64,000 nt of DNA. Source: Phytopythium helicoides. Its lineage: Eukaryota > Oomycota > Peronosporomycetes > Pythiales > Pythiaceae. Every line of letters begins with the position of its first letter. Within the stretch, counting starts at the first letter, position 1. The notes below the pieces were generated by a model. The model ran no database searches and was not told where the DNA came from. It saw only the letters and a list, made by a program, of their open reading frames with translations. The translations under genes and the position numbers were made by a program. The stretch covers positions 186,001-250,000 of the forward strand of contig JANFNE010000022.1 of NCBI GenBank assembly GCA_024867545.1, given 5' to 3'. Of this stretch, positions 33,708 to 45,076 are shown in pieces.

Positions 33708-33930
33708 TCGTGTGCAGCATATTGGAAGGACACAATTACCAGGATCTGGTGGTGTCCGACAGGCTTTTTAGATGCAGGAATCATAGCTCCTCAATATGTT
33801 TGAGCATTGTGCATATCTATTTCGTTCGAATCTTGTCATCGATTGGCTTCTACTCAATCCAAAGTTGAAAAACTGAAATACTCAGTTCGCCGCAACGATC
33901 GCGAGCATCTCATCAACGGAAGTCAGCTTC
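33708..33930. other. Convergent gap kinesin / FDXR
   Basis: Short region between two converging genes; nothing recognisable. The kinesin could extend into it. Confidence 0.3.
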
Positions 33931-35449
33931 TCAGCGTGGCTTTCCAACCCCCTCGCCGCGCTTTGTTTCTTCAGCATTCAGTTTTTCAAAGTCCGTCCAC
34001 GTGACGAACTGCTTGGCGGGGTTACCCTCAAGCACGACGCGCTTGACGGCATCAAGCCCACCAACACTGCCGTCTGAGTCAGCGTGCAAATAGTTTCCAG
34101 CGGCAAGATCCTCTGCGAGGCTGCTGACCGTCTCACGAGCGTCAACAATGTTGGTGCCAATGATTCCTGACGGGCCACGTTTTACCCAGCCGGTGCAGTA
34201 CAGGCCCTTCACCGGATCGTTGCTGACTGGATCCACAACTCGACCTTGTACATTCGACACAATGCTGCGACGCGAGTCGAATGGCATGTCGTCCGAAATG
34301 GGTAGAGACTTGTACCCAATACTTCGGAGCACAAGTCCGCACGGAATCTCTTCGAACTCGCCAGTGCCAACAGCTCGCTGCTTGTTTGGCTCACCCTCCA
34401 GCCGTGTCTTTTCTACTCGAACGGCACCGACGCGCGACGGGTCCTTGGTATCCGGAAGAATCTCTACAGGTGCAGCCAGGAACTTAATCTTTACAGCGCG
34501 CTCAGCATCAGCCTTTCCAGAGTCCTCTGCAATCTTGGCTAAGAGCTCGTTCATCCGCTTCTTGGCGCGCTGCTCTTTGATCTCCTGCAGGGATGCTTCG
34601 GTGAGCCCCTGATTGAGGTTCTCTGGGTCCACGATGCAGGCCACATTGTCGAGCTTGGTGAGTTCGCGCAACTCCTTCATCGTAAATGCTGCCTGTGCAC
34701 TGCCACGTCGCCCAACTAGTAGCACGCGCTTGATCCCACTTTTGCGCAGCGCGTCGACAGCGTGTGACGACATGTCGGTTGCAGCTAGCTCGTCCACCGA
34801 CTTGGTGAGCGCGCGCGCGCAGTCAACAGCGACATTGCCCTGGCCGAAAATCACGGCGGTGTCGGCAGGTACGTCCACCAGGTCGATGTCCAGGTCGCGG
34901 AACGCTGGGTGTCCGTTGTACCAGTTGACGAATGCGCGCGCCGAGAGCACGCCCTTGAGGTGTTCGCCTGGCACGCCGAGTTCTCTGTCCCCCGCTGCGC
35001 CGTAGGCGAGCACGACTGCGTTGTAGTTGTCCTGCAGCTGCCGCAGACTCACGTCCTCGCCGACGCGCACGTTGCCGAGGAACGCGAAGCGGTCCTCCGC
35101 CGCCACCTTTTCAAAGTCGTGGATGACGCTCTTGACCTCCGGGTGGTCTGGCGCGACGCCCGAGCGCACGAGTCCTGCGTCCAGCACGCCCCACGTTAGA
35201 CCACAACGATCCCACCCCGGTCCACCCGCCAAGGAAGACCGCGCGCGCACCGTAGGGCGTGGGCAGCGCCTCGAGCATGTCGACGCGCACGTCCGCGCGC
35301 TCCTTGAGCAAGTACTTGGCCGCGTAGAAACCCGCGGGGCCGGAGCCCACCACGCACACGCGCAGCGCGCTCATCCGCCGAGCGAGCGCGCCACGCGGCG
35401 TCAGCAGCGCACGCAGCGGCCGCGCCGCGCCTCGGAGCAGCGGCGCCAT
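33931..35449 (-). CDS. Ferredoxin/adrenodoxin-NADP+ reductase, mitochondrial (FDXR/Arh1 family)
   Basis: FAD enzyme that passes electrons from NADPH to mitochondrial ferredoxin for Fe-S cluster and heme A synthesis. Exons 35251-35449 and 33931-35174 join (TAC-G|GTGCGC...GCAG|GA) to 480 residues, typical for the family. The N-terminus is Arg/Ala/Leu-rich ([20 protein letters not shown]), a mitochondrial presequence. Motifs: [16 protein letters not shown] (FAD), [20 protein letters not shown] across the splice, [37 protein letters not shown] and [20 protein letters not shown] (NADPH), [14 protein letters not shown] (flavin). No frame breaks. Divergent from the myosin gene. Confidence 0.93.
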
Positions 35450-36132
35450 GCGGACGGGCTGGCAGGTTGTCAAGTGGGCGGCGGCGTTGAAGGGTGGGCA
35501 ACCAGTACGCAACCGGTATACGTAACCCTGTGCGTAATCACGCGTACCCTTCCGTACCCCTCCTCGAGTGACGTCGACAGTGACGTCGGCAAGAACATGG
35601 CCGCCGGCTGGCGCTGAGGTGGCGAGCAGCTCTGCGACAGCAAGCACGGCCGAGCGGAGCCTCCGCGGTGGGTTTATACCGTAGATGGCGGCCGCTGCAT
35701 TTCAGAAAGCACGGGGGCTGCCGCGTGTCGGCGCTCCAGGCAGCGGCGCGGGTGTCGTCGGTGAGGGGGATCGCGCGCATACAAACGCCCAGTTTCGCTC
35801 TCGCGGGGAAAGGAGGCGCAGTGCCCATACAAAGCGCGAGTGGCGCGCGGGGGAGTTCAACGACCAGCCAGGCGGCCCCAGCTGCGCGCTCACAGTTTCT
35901 GTCCCGCCGCAACCTTCCGCCCGCGTTCTCGTCCCTGATTGGGCAACGGTATACATAGTGCGAGTGAACATCACCCCCTCGAAGAGCAACCCCGCGAAAC
36001 CGCATATGGCTTGCAGGGGGAAACCAGGGGGAGGTGGATCCGCGTTCTTCTCTCGGACGCACTTTCCGTTCTTCGAGGGGAGGAGAAGCCCGAGCCTGGC
36101 CGACGCCGACGCGAGCGGAGCGAGACGCAGCC
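35450..36132. promoter_or_regulatory. Divergent promoter region FDXR / myosin
   Basis: 683 bp between two divergent start codons with no credible exon. On the plus side GCACTTTCCGTT at 36059-36070 resembles an oomycete initiator, about 65 bp above the myosin ATG. Confidence 0.5.
36059..36070 (+). promoter_or_regulatory. Initiator-like element of the myosin gene
   Basis: GCACTTTCCGTT, an oomycete YCAYTYY-like start region with a T/C-rich flank, 63-74 bp upstream of the ATG. Confidence 0.45.
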
Positions 36133-39100
36133 ATGGCCGAGACGCTCGAGATGGTCGTGGGCGCCAAGTGCTACGTGCCCGATGAGGCGCACGTGTGGCT
36201 GGAGGCCGAGGTGCTGCGCGAGGAGAACGCGGGCGATGGCAAGTCGCGCAAGGTGTTCGCCAAGGTCGTGCTGCCCGACGGCTCGGAGGAGGAGCGCTGC
36301 GTCGACCTGCTGGACAAGAAGATCAAGGCCATCATGACCAGCAACCAGCTCGAGACGCTTCCCTACCAGAACGAGAACCTCGGCCCAGAGGGCACAGAGG
36401 ACATGATCGCGCTCAACTACCTGCACGAACCCGCCATCCTGTTCAACGTCAAGCGCCGCTTCCTCCAGAAGCTGCCCTACACGTACACGGGCGACATTTG
36501 CATCGCTGTCAACCCCTACCAGTGGCTCCCCGAGCTGTACGCTGAAGAGCAGCACCTGCGCTACCTCAACCAGCCCAAGGAGGAGCTGCCGCCCCATGTG
36601 TACGCCACCTCGGTCGCCGCGTACGACAACATGCGCCGCTCGGAGCGCAACCAGTCCATCCTCGTCAGTGGAGAGTCCGGCGCTGGCAAGACTGAGACCA
36701 CCAAGATCCTCATGAACCACCTCGCGACCATCGCCGGTGGCATGAACAACACCACCATCAAGAAGATTATCGAGGTGAACCCGCTGCTCGAGTCGTTCGG
36801 TAACGCCAAGACCGTGCGAAACGACAACAGTAGTCGCTTCGGTAAGTTCACCCAGCTCCAGTTCGATGAAGACGGAACGCTCGTCGGCGCCAAGTGCCGC
36901 ACGTACCTGCTCGAGAAGACGCGAGTCATCAACCACGAGGCGCCAGAGCGCAACTACCACATCTTTTACCAGGTGCGGTGCAGTTTCCCCGTTTCTGTTC
37001 ATTCATTCACTATGTCTGATTTATTGCCGTTGAATTGTGTAGCTTCTGGAGACCCCTGATGTGGCGGCAGAGCTGCTGCTGGACACAAAGAAGACCTTCG
37101 CATACACTGGTGACAACTCGGCGCAGAAGATCGAGGGGCGGTCAGACTCGGCACACTTTGAGCGCACGCGCGTTGCTCTCAGTCTGATTGGTCTGTCAGA
37201 CGAGGACCAGAAGCCGCTGTTCGAGGTGCTTGCCGGTGTGCTGCACCTCGGTGAAATCCAACTCGAGTCGAACCCGGCCGACGACGAGGAGTCGCGCATT
37301 GCTGAGAGCGATGCTGGCGCTGCGGCGGCCATGCAGATGCTTGGTGTGACGTCGGAGGCGCTCGAGCGCGCTCTGTGTTGGCGTACTATGCGCGCCGTGA
37401 ACGATGTGTACAGTGTGCCGCTCCGTCGAGAACAGGCTGTCGACTGCCGCGATGCGCTTGCAAAGGCCATTTACGGCAACGTGTTTGACTGGCTCGTGAC
37501 GACTATCAACCAGTCACTTGCTGACGACGCGCACATGGCCAACCATATCGGTGTGCTCGACATTTTCGGTTTCGAGCACTTCAAGCACAACTCGTTTGAG
37601 CAGTTCTGCATCAACTACGCGAACGAGAAGCTTCAGCAGAAGTTTACGCAGGACGTGTTCAAGACGGTGCAGATCGAGTATGAGGAGGAAGGCATCGTTT
37701 GGAACCACATCGAGTACGCGGATAACCAGGATGTGCTGACCGTGATTGAGTCCCGCATGGGTATCATCTCGCTGCTGAACGAGGAAGTGATGCGTCCCAA
37801 GGGTAACGAGGCATCGTTCATGTCCAAGGTTACGTCGCTGCACAAGGACGACATGGCCCACGTCATCGAGTTCCCTCGAACGTCGCGCACGGAGTTCCTC
37901 ATCAAGCACTACGCTGCTCCCGTCATGTACGACTCGGTTGGCTTCCTCGAGAAGCACAAGGACGCGCTCCTGCCGGACCTCTCGGAGCTCATTCGCGGCT
38001 CGGACAAGCCTTTCATTGCTGCTCTGTTCGCTCCTAAGGAGGCACCGAAGACGAAGGATGCTGGTGCCGGTGCCAACAACCGTCGCCGTGGCGGTGGGGG
38101 AGGTGGCGGCGCGCTGACGATCGCAACCGTCGGCACGCAGTTCAAGGAGAGCCTTGCCGAGCTCATGACAACGATCCAGGCCACCAAGGTTCAGTACGTG
38201 CGTTGCATTAAGCCAAACCCCATCAAGAGCTCGGAGGTCATGGACCAGAGCATGGTGGTCGCGCAGCTCCGGTGTGCCGGTGTCATCGAGGCTATTCGTA
38301 TCTCGCGTGCGGCGTACCCGAACCGCCTGCCACATACCGACATCCTGGACAAGTTCTGGCTGTTTGTGCCTCGGGGAGGTGAGACGGCGGCCGATAAGTG
38401 TCAGCTGCTGATGGACAAGCTGAAGCTCGTGTCTCCCGAGCAGTACCAGATGGGCAAGACTCGCGTGTACTTCCAGCTTGGCGTGCTCGAAGAGCTTGAG
38501 GATCGTCGTAAGAAGTTCCTGGACGCCAAGGCGACGTACCTGCAGACGATCATGGTTGGCTTCACGCAGCGCATCAAGTATCTGCGTCAGCTCGCCGCCA
38601 TCATCAAGCTGCAGTCGGTTATTCGTTGCGTGATTGCTATGCGTCGGTACAACACGTTCCTGAACGGCATCACGAAGGCTCAGGCGCGTTGGCGTGGTAT
38701 TCAGGGTCGTCGCGTTGCTGTTGAGGTGAAGCGCAACCATAACGCGGTGATCATTCAGAAGTACGTGCGCGGCTTCGTCAAGCGCTACCAATACGTCAAG
38801 ATTCGTGCGATGGTGATCCGCGTGCAGGCCATTGTGCGCATGAAGATTCAGCGACCGAAGTACCTTGCAGAGCTAGAGGAGCAGCGTCTCCAGGCGGATA
38901 TGAAGTACCAGCTTGAAAAGCTGAAGGCTCGTTTAGCCGAGGAGAAGGAGCGCAATGCTCAGCTCGTTACGGAGCGCCGTAACAGTCTGCTGGCCATGGA
39001 GGCGCCCGACATCACCCGACGTGGCTCAGGCTCGTTCGCGGACGCTGGTGGCATGATTGAGACGCTCCAGGATGAGAACTCCAAGCTTCGCGAAAAGTCG

Positions 39101-40057
39101 AAGGAGATGGAGGAGTCTGTGCGCGCACTGAAGGCGGAGATCGAGCGGTTTAAGAACGACAAGGAGTACTCGTCGGCGAGCAACCATGTCAAGATCCGCC
39201 AACTGCAGGACACGGTTAAGGACAAGGACAAGCGTATCGCGCACCTTGAGGCTGAGAATGCCAAGCTCGCGGAGCAGCTGCAGCATGCGATTGCGAACGG
39301 TGGCACCATTGAGACGGAGAAGAAGCCGAAGGAGAAGAAGTCGATCTTCCGCACGATCGGCTCGAAGAAGGAGCGCAAGCCGTCGGTGGCGAGCACAAAG
39401 ACCGCTGACGGTGATGTGCTTATGGACTCGCTCACGAGTGCTGATGATCTTCAGTCGCGGAACTCGAAGGGTTCTGATGCGACGCGTCCGTCGGAGCGCC
39501 ACTTCCCGCGTATCCCGACCATCCCGGGCAAGTTCTGGGGAGGCAAGGCCTCGGGTGGTGCGCGTGGCGACGCTGGCGATGGCAGCGACGTCACGGAGGG
39601 CATCGACGAAGACAGCCCGACGAATGGCGATGGAGTCACAACGACACGCCAGACGCTGGTGAAGAGCATGGAGGTCGGTGTGTCCGGCGCTATGTCGAGC
39701 ATCAAGGGCCGTATGTCGGTTGTGAAGAACATGTACGACGCTAAGGCAGCGTCGCGCGGCAAGCGCGCGAACAGTAAGCAGGAAGAGTCGGGCGAGAAGA
39801 CATCAGCGATCGTCAAGAGCAAGCCGGTCGTGGCAGATCGCCCTGTGCGCGAGTCATTCAACCTCGACGCACTGCCAGAGGTGTCTCTACCTGTGGGCTG
39901 GGAAGCCAAGGTGTCTCGCTCCACTGGCCGCGTGTACTACGTGAACCGCAAGCTGGGGAAGTCGCAGTTCGAGCGTCCAACGCTGGCGTCGCTCAAGGCG
40001 CAGAAGATGGCGCGGCAAAAGGCAGGCGAGAAGGCTGTCAGCTCTGCGCAGCTGTAA
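36133..40057 (+). CDS. Unconventional myosin with IQ motifs, coiled coil and C-terminal WW domain
   Basis: Actin motor of 1,284 residues in two exons (36133-36972, 37043-40057). An SH3-like N-terminal fold (AHVWLEAEVLREENAG) precedes the motor. Motor motifs: GESGAGKTETTKILMNHL (P-loop, about residues 179-196), NDNSSRFGKF (switch I), DIFGFEHFKHNSFEQFCIN (switch II/relay), a Gly-rich loop-2-like insert (RRRGGGGGGGAL), VQYVRCIKPN and RCAGVIEAIRISRAAYPNR (converter region). About six IQ-like repeats at 776-875 (for example HNAVIIQKYVRGFVKRYQ), a coiled coil to about 985, a basic/Ser-rich tail, and a WW domain at about 1230-1265 (LPVGWEAKVSRSTGRVYYVN...FERP). Among eukaryotes such tails are characteristic of stramenopile myosin classes. 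The gene has no frame breaks. Confidence 0.92.
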
Positions 40058-40750
40058 GCGGCCGACCAGTAAGTAGGTGGTAGGGTCGTAGGTGTTAGGA
40101 AAGCGAGCCGAGCGGCTCGCACTCGCACGAGCGCTAAGCTGTAGACGACGGCGCGAGTGCAGGATTATGCAAAGAAGAAGACTATATATATGCTCATGTT
40201 CGACGCGTGCTCCATGTCCATTTCTCCGGCGACATTGCTCAACAACTCCTGAAAGAAGCTGTTACACACACATCACTTGCCAAAGAGAAAAGGAAAAAAA
40301 GTTGTGTAAATATGGTTGGGGTTTTAATGTATGTGTGGTGGCTTGGTCGGTGGTGTAAGCACCTGCCGCCGCCCGCTACTCTACAGATACTGGAGGCGTC
40401 CACTCCTTCGGGTGCCTCTGCTCGCCAAGCGCGCTCGCTCGCCGTCGCCTCGAACGATCAAACACAAAACACGGGGGCCAGGCCACCTTCTTCCCCTTGG
40501 AAGGCGGCGGGAAACGAGACCAAAAAAAAGAGAGAAGGCGGCAACGTGAAGCGCGGCTTGGAGGCATTATGTAGGCTGTAGGCTTGTTGTGGGCTGTGTG
40601 GCTCGGTGCTGGAGAGGCGTTGAGGATGGGAAATGGAGATCCATCGCCACGGTAGCGAACGTTGTCGCTTGGAGAGGAGAGATTGCCCCTCGCTCCCGCT
40701 ATTCTTGGGAGATAAATAGGAAGTTGTCGTTGCAGGAGTCGGCACGGCGC
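40058..40750. other. Convergent intergenic region after myosin
   Basis: 693 bp between two gene ends. No gene recognised; a TATATATA-rich stretch near 40182-40192 and T/A-rich runs fit 3' UTR and polyadenylation sequence. Confidence 0.4.
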
Positions 40751-41374
40751 CTAGAGCACCATGGTCTCCTTGTTCTTGCGGTAGGGCCCGCTATGGCGGC
40801 GGAAGTTGCCGTAGTGCGAGTGCGTGGCGACGAGCAGGCTCTTCTTGGCGTCAGTGGTGCCCTTGGCGTACGACAGGATCTGCGGGCTGTTCTTGTGCAG
40901 CGTGGGCGGGCGCTTGTCGGGGCTGGGTGTGGCCGTCTTGACGTAGGAGGCGGCCTTGTTGAAGCCCTTGGCGATGTTGGCGACGGCTGAGGGTCTGCGC
41001 GGGCGCGGCACCGACATGCCCCGCGCGCGCATGATAGTCTGTCCGATGGCGGTGGAGAGTCGGCGCTGCTTGTTGACGGGCGGCGGGGGCGGCACGAAGT
41101 CCTCGTCGTCGTCGTCGACCTCGTTGTCGCCCTCGGAGCGGCCGCTGATGACCTCGACCATGGACTCGCACTGACCGCGCAGCGTCGTCACCTGCGCGCG
41201 CACGGCCTTGAGCTCCTTGGCCAGCGCCGACGCCTTGTCCTTGCCCTGCGCCGCCAGCAGGTCGCGCTCCGTGTTCAGCTGCATCATCTCGCGCTGCAGC
41301 GTCGTGTTGCGCGTCAGCAGCTCATGGATCTCGCGCGCGATGCGCTCGTTCTCGGCGCGCAACGCCTCCGCCAT
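40751..41374 (-). CDS. Coiled-coil protein, unrecognised (207 aa)
   Basis: Single uninterrupted exon with a clear ATG at 41372-41374. Residues 1-75 form a charged coiled coil (AENERIAREIHELLTRNTTL, then KELKAVRAQVTTLRGQCESM). An acidic patch (NEVDDDDEDF) leads into a PPPPP stretch, then a basic Ser/Pro-rich C-terminal half (PRPRRPSAVANIAKG, ATPSPDKRPP) ending GPYRKNKETMVL. No family recognised. The poly-proline stretch could be a ligand for WW or SH3 domains or profilin, interesting beside a WW-tailed myosin, but that link is speculative. Confidence 0.7.
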   Translation of the reverse strand: MAEALRAENERIAREIHELLTRNTTLQREMMQLNTERDLLAAQGKDKASALAKELKAVRAQVTTLRGQCESMVEVISGRSEGDNEVDDDDEDFVPPPPPVNKQRRLSTAIGQTIMRARGMSVPRPRRPSAVANIAKGFNKAASYVKTATPSPDKRPPTLHKNSPQILSYAKGTTDAKKSLLVATHSHYGNFRRHSGPYRKNKETMVL

Positions 41375-42247
41375 GTTGCCGCCGCGGAGAAGCTCCGGAA
41401 ATGGAGCAAGGCGGACCGGCCGGCGAGCGCGCGACGTGCGCCTACCAGATCGTCAGAACTATATAGAGTAAACTATGCCTAAAAGACGTGCGGATATCAG
41501 ATCGGACAAAAAAAACGAGCCTGCGCCAGCTGGCGGGGACCGGCCATACTGAAACGCAGTCACCCGGAATCGCGCCAAACAGCCGGAGGGAAACGGAGAG
41601 GCGACGTCGACGCGACGAGCGCGCGCTGTGGACGGACTATGCCGGAGCGCGGAGGGCCTTCAAGGCTCTCGAGCTCACTGCGGGCGGACGATTGCTCGAT
41701 GTCGTCGAGTGGCTCTCCAAGACATGACGCATCTCGAATCCGCTCCGCTTGAGGCTGGCGAGCTCCGTCGGCTCTCGGCGTAGCTTTCCACGCTCGCTCG
41801 GCCGCTGCGGGGCCGTCGATAGCACCAGCACGGCCAACTGCGGGGACCGAACGGCACCGCGTGCAGCAGAGATCCAGGCCGGATGTATAAACCTGCTAGG
41901 CGAGCGTGTGGCGCGGATCGCCTTGGGGCAAAGGCGGCGTCGAGTCACTCCTCTGGCGGAGAGCACCACGAGCCAAGTCACGATTTGAAAAAAAGAAAGG
42001 CTCGGGCGGCCCTGACACAGCATGGCGCACATCATGACCAGCTCAGACGGCAGAGCGGAGCGGCCACAGCAGCTTCAACCGGCAGCCAGGCGGCAGGCAT
42101 CAGCAGTTGAGCTCGCTGGGAAAGCATCTGGCGATGGATTCCTCTCTTTTAGCATACTAAAACAAACCGGTATTTATAGTATGCGGTTGAGGAGGGAATC
42201 CGCGCCAAAAGCGCTCGCCCACATCTCCACAGCAGGTCGCGGCCACC
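41375..42247. other. Divergent intergenic region coiled-coil gene / MED11
   Basis: 873 bp. On the minus strand CCATTTCC near 41398-41405 could be an initiator for the coiled-coil gene. Several overlapping open frames show no family resemblance. I see no RNA gene. Confidence 0.4.
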
Positions 42248-42770
42248 ATGGAGGGCGAGGGCGACAGCCGCGTGCACTTCTCGGACGTGGGCGACGCCTG
42301 GTCGAGCTCCCGCCACGTCGCGGTGCTGCAGTCGCTCGATGCGGTAGAGAAGGTGCGGCTCCGGCGCTCCAGATCGCGCTACGAGCGGCGCAATCGCGCT
42401 CGCAAGGCCTCCACTCGCCTCGCCGGAGCTAACGAATTGCTGGTGGCAGAAACTCGTGAGCGCGCTGCGCACGGCGGCCACGGCCATCACGTACCTCGCG
42501 CCGCGCGCGTCGTCGGACGAGAGCTCGGCCATCGCGTTCAACGCCGCGTGCACCGAGTTCCTGCAGCTCGTCAAGGACGTGCACACGGAGCTCGCGGGCC
42601 ACATCCACCTTGTGTCCGACTACCGCGTGTACGGCCGCAGCACCTACGGCGCGGACAAGGACGTGGACATCACGCGCGAGAAGGTCAAGGTCGTCTCGGA
42701 GCAGCTGCAGGCGCTCTCGCGCTTCCTCGAGAGCACTACGTGGCGGACGACGCAGCAGCCTGCACAATAA
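42248..42770 (+). CDS. Mediator subunit MED11-like
   Basis: Small subunit of the Mediator head module, which couples activators to RNA polymerase II and TFIIH. Exons 42248-42352 and 42450-42770, intron GTGCGG...GGCAG, give 141 residues (human MED11 is 117). Pattern match to MED11: a first helix around SLDAVEKKLVSALRTAATAI corresponding to the family's LxxIExxIxxxLxxAGxxLxEL; then FNAACTEFLQLVKDVHTELA and GHIHLVSDYRVYGRSTYGA, followed by a helix ending LSRFLE. The ATG has a strong context (CCACCATGG). Assigned from pattern only, no search. Its stop is 20 bp from the stop of the convergent ARMH1-like gene. Confidence 0.65.
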
Positions 42771-42790
42771 ATCTCTTGGCTATCTTCTCG

Positions 42791-44926
42791 TTACAAGCGC
42801 TGCTTGCTCGCTGCATATCCCTCGCTGGCTACAGAGTCAGCGCTTGTTGCATCGGTCGACCGAAACTGCTGGAAGTGTCGGTGTAGCTTGGCCCGTAGAC
42901 GCCGCTCGGCGTCCTCCGACACCTCCACGGGGTCCTCGTCGCCTTCTGTGAGCTGCTCTGAGTCGTCCTCTGTTGAAGTCGCTGCGCTCGAGTAGCTCTG
43001 CAGTTGGAGCTAGATAGTTTCGATGACGAAGATCACAATTTGTTTAGTATTGGTATAGGTGGCGCACCTAAAACACCGAAAGCGAACCTCATCAACGTAG
43101 TCGCGCGCGGCGGTCTCCAGGTGAAAAATAATCTCACGCAGCTCGCGATCACATCCCTCGGTGGCACTCGGTGGTGGCTGGAGTGGCTTGAACCACCCAT
43201 TACGATAAAACTGCAGCCGCAAGAATCGCTGGTGCTCTCCATCTCGGAGCAGCAGGTCGGCGAACGTGCTGCTGTCCGTTTTGTCGCGCAGAAGAGTGTA
43301 GTCGTTCATGATGCGTTCGGTTGTCGACGAAAAGAGTTGCGCTAGATGGCGAGCGGCAAGCTAGAGTCCACCACTGCACTTAACGATTACACTGTAGTGG
43401 ATCTGGACATGCGATGATTTTTCACGTACCTCCTGTTCGCTAACAAAAACTCGGTGAGTTGCAACTGCAGCGGCATGCCATTTGAGCGACCGAGGTCGCT
43501 CTACTACCAAAGCAAATGCCAATGGAGCGAGCACCTTATAGTTTTCTACCTGCATTTGAGAATCAGTACGAAATGCCGTGGATATGGTGGTCGAAGTCTG
43601 TTGGAACTCACCAGCTCGGAGATGAGTTGCTTGTTGGAGCCAACAAGGGCTCCGACTGCATGGGCTGTGCGAACAAAGAGAGATCGCAAATGAGTGAACA
43701 CTTCGTATTCCTTCGTGTGGGCAATCGCAGTCATGCGGTCATCAAGCCTGCACTCCATCGGTTAAGTGGCGTCCTGGTGTTGCGAATTGCACGTGTACAG
43801 TATACCTGTCATGAGTTCTCGCTGCATCATTCAAAGCTACCGTCAATGACTCCCAGATAATGCTCTGATTTAGCCAGCGTCAGCGGCTTTGAATAGTACC
43901 AGTGATTGATCAAATTCAAAAACATACCTGCAGGCTAGGGGATAGAAGTAGAACGCGTAATATCTCCACTGCTTCATGCTGTAGCGTGATTTCATCGCTT
44001 CTGAGTAATTGAATGGCAATAGGAACAAGCTCGCCTTCCATCTTGGTACGATATATACTCTCAAAATTGAAGGAGCTTGGCGTAATGAGATCGCGGAGAA
44101 GCTTTGATAAAATGATCATGAGCATGATTAGTGAAGCCGTGACAGTGTACCACCATGTAAACCTCCATCACCTGAGCGCCGAACAAACGCAGTTCTGACG
44201 TTGAACCGTGTAGCATGCAACAAATCGCTCCGTGAATGGTCTCGATGTTAGATGGGTTGCCGACAAATTGCTCGACCAAAAACTCTCGGCATTGGCTCTC
44301 AAGCTTGGAGGCATCTGGAGAGTGCCCAGATTGAGTTATAGCCCACGCTAGCGGACCCTGAACGACAATCAGTTCTCCACCAAGTTTGCTGATGTGCTCT
44401 TTGCTTTCTCGATCGCGTCTCGATACAAGTAGCAACATGTATAAGATTGCTGTGCGATCCGTAACTGCTCGTTTTACTGCTCCTACTGCGTCTGGGCGGT
44501 CGATGGCCAACAAAACACGGAGAAGGACAGAGATCCCATCAGCATGCTGAAACTCGTGGTAATACACATGCCAACTTGGTGCTGAAAAGAACACTTGAAG
44601 GCACGATAACTGCTCAGATAGCGCGAAAAAATCGATTGCTCGACGATTCCTTTCCTGGGACAAGTGGAAGCACAGTGCTCTTGTTCATCGAAGATAGCAC
44701 ACGAGGGATGAGTAGAGCGATATCCGGGCCAAACTGCGTTTCTAGCAACGAGCCATATTCAATTTTCTGGCATTCCCGACAAAAGGTTTCGAGAAGCCTT
44801 CGTCTTTTGGCTGATGAAGCTGCCAACAAAACAAAGCGCTGCTGATGAAAAACATCCATAAGATCTGGCATGAACAACCACGGCTATAATGTCACCTTCG
44901 TCCCATTCACGGAGAAGTGAGGCCAT
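42791..44926 (-). CDS. Armadillo-like helical protein, ARMH1-like
   Basis: Multi-exon gene, start ATG at 44924-44926 (MASLLREWDE), end at 42791. After a GTGACA...TTGGCAG intron the N-terminal helices read SSAKRRRLLETFCRECQ and LETQFGPDIALLIPR, then DFFALSEQLSCLQVFFSAP and YYHEFQHADGISVLLRVLL, a spacing like that of ARMH1 (C1orf228) with its SNHRYLxEFLExGGVLTLLEIL segment. More ARM/HEAT-like helices follow (LQHEAVEILRVLLLSPSL; FTHLRSLFVRTAHAVGAL), and the C-terminus is Ser/acidic. ARM-like repeats are protein-interaction scaffolds; ARMH1 is mostly conserved in ciliated lineages. Several exon borders are approximate and the family call is tentative. Confidence 0.6.
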
Positions 44927-45076
44927 GGGTTTTCCCGACACGACAGCGCCGAAGTGTCGTGATGTCTTCAAGGGCTTTTTATAGTTTCATTGTACATCCC
45001 CAGTTCCTGGTACCATTCCCTTCAGAGCCAACGCATGACAGCACTATGCCTCCGACTATCTTAGTCACTTGTAAAG

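Noticed and set aside
35538..36185. Open frames on both strands between FDXR and myosin
   Set aside because: Overlapping, no family resemblance, no splice logic; the region lies between two divergent starts and is best read as promoter.
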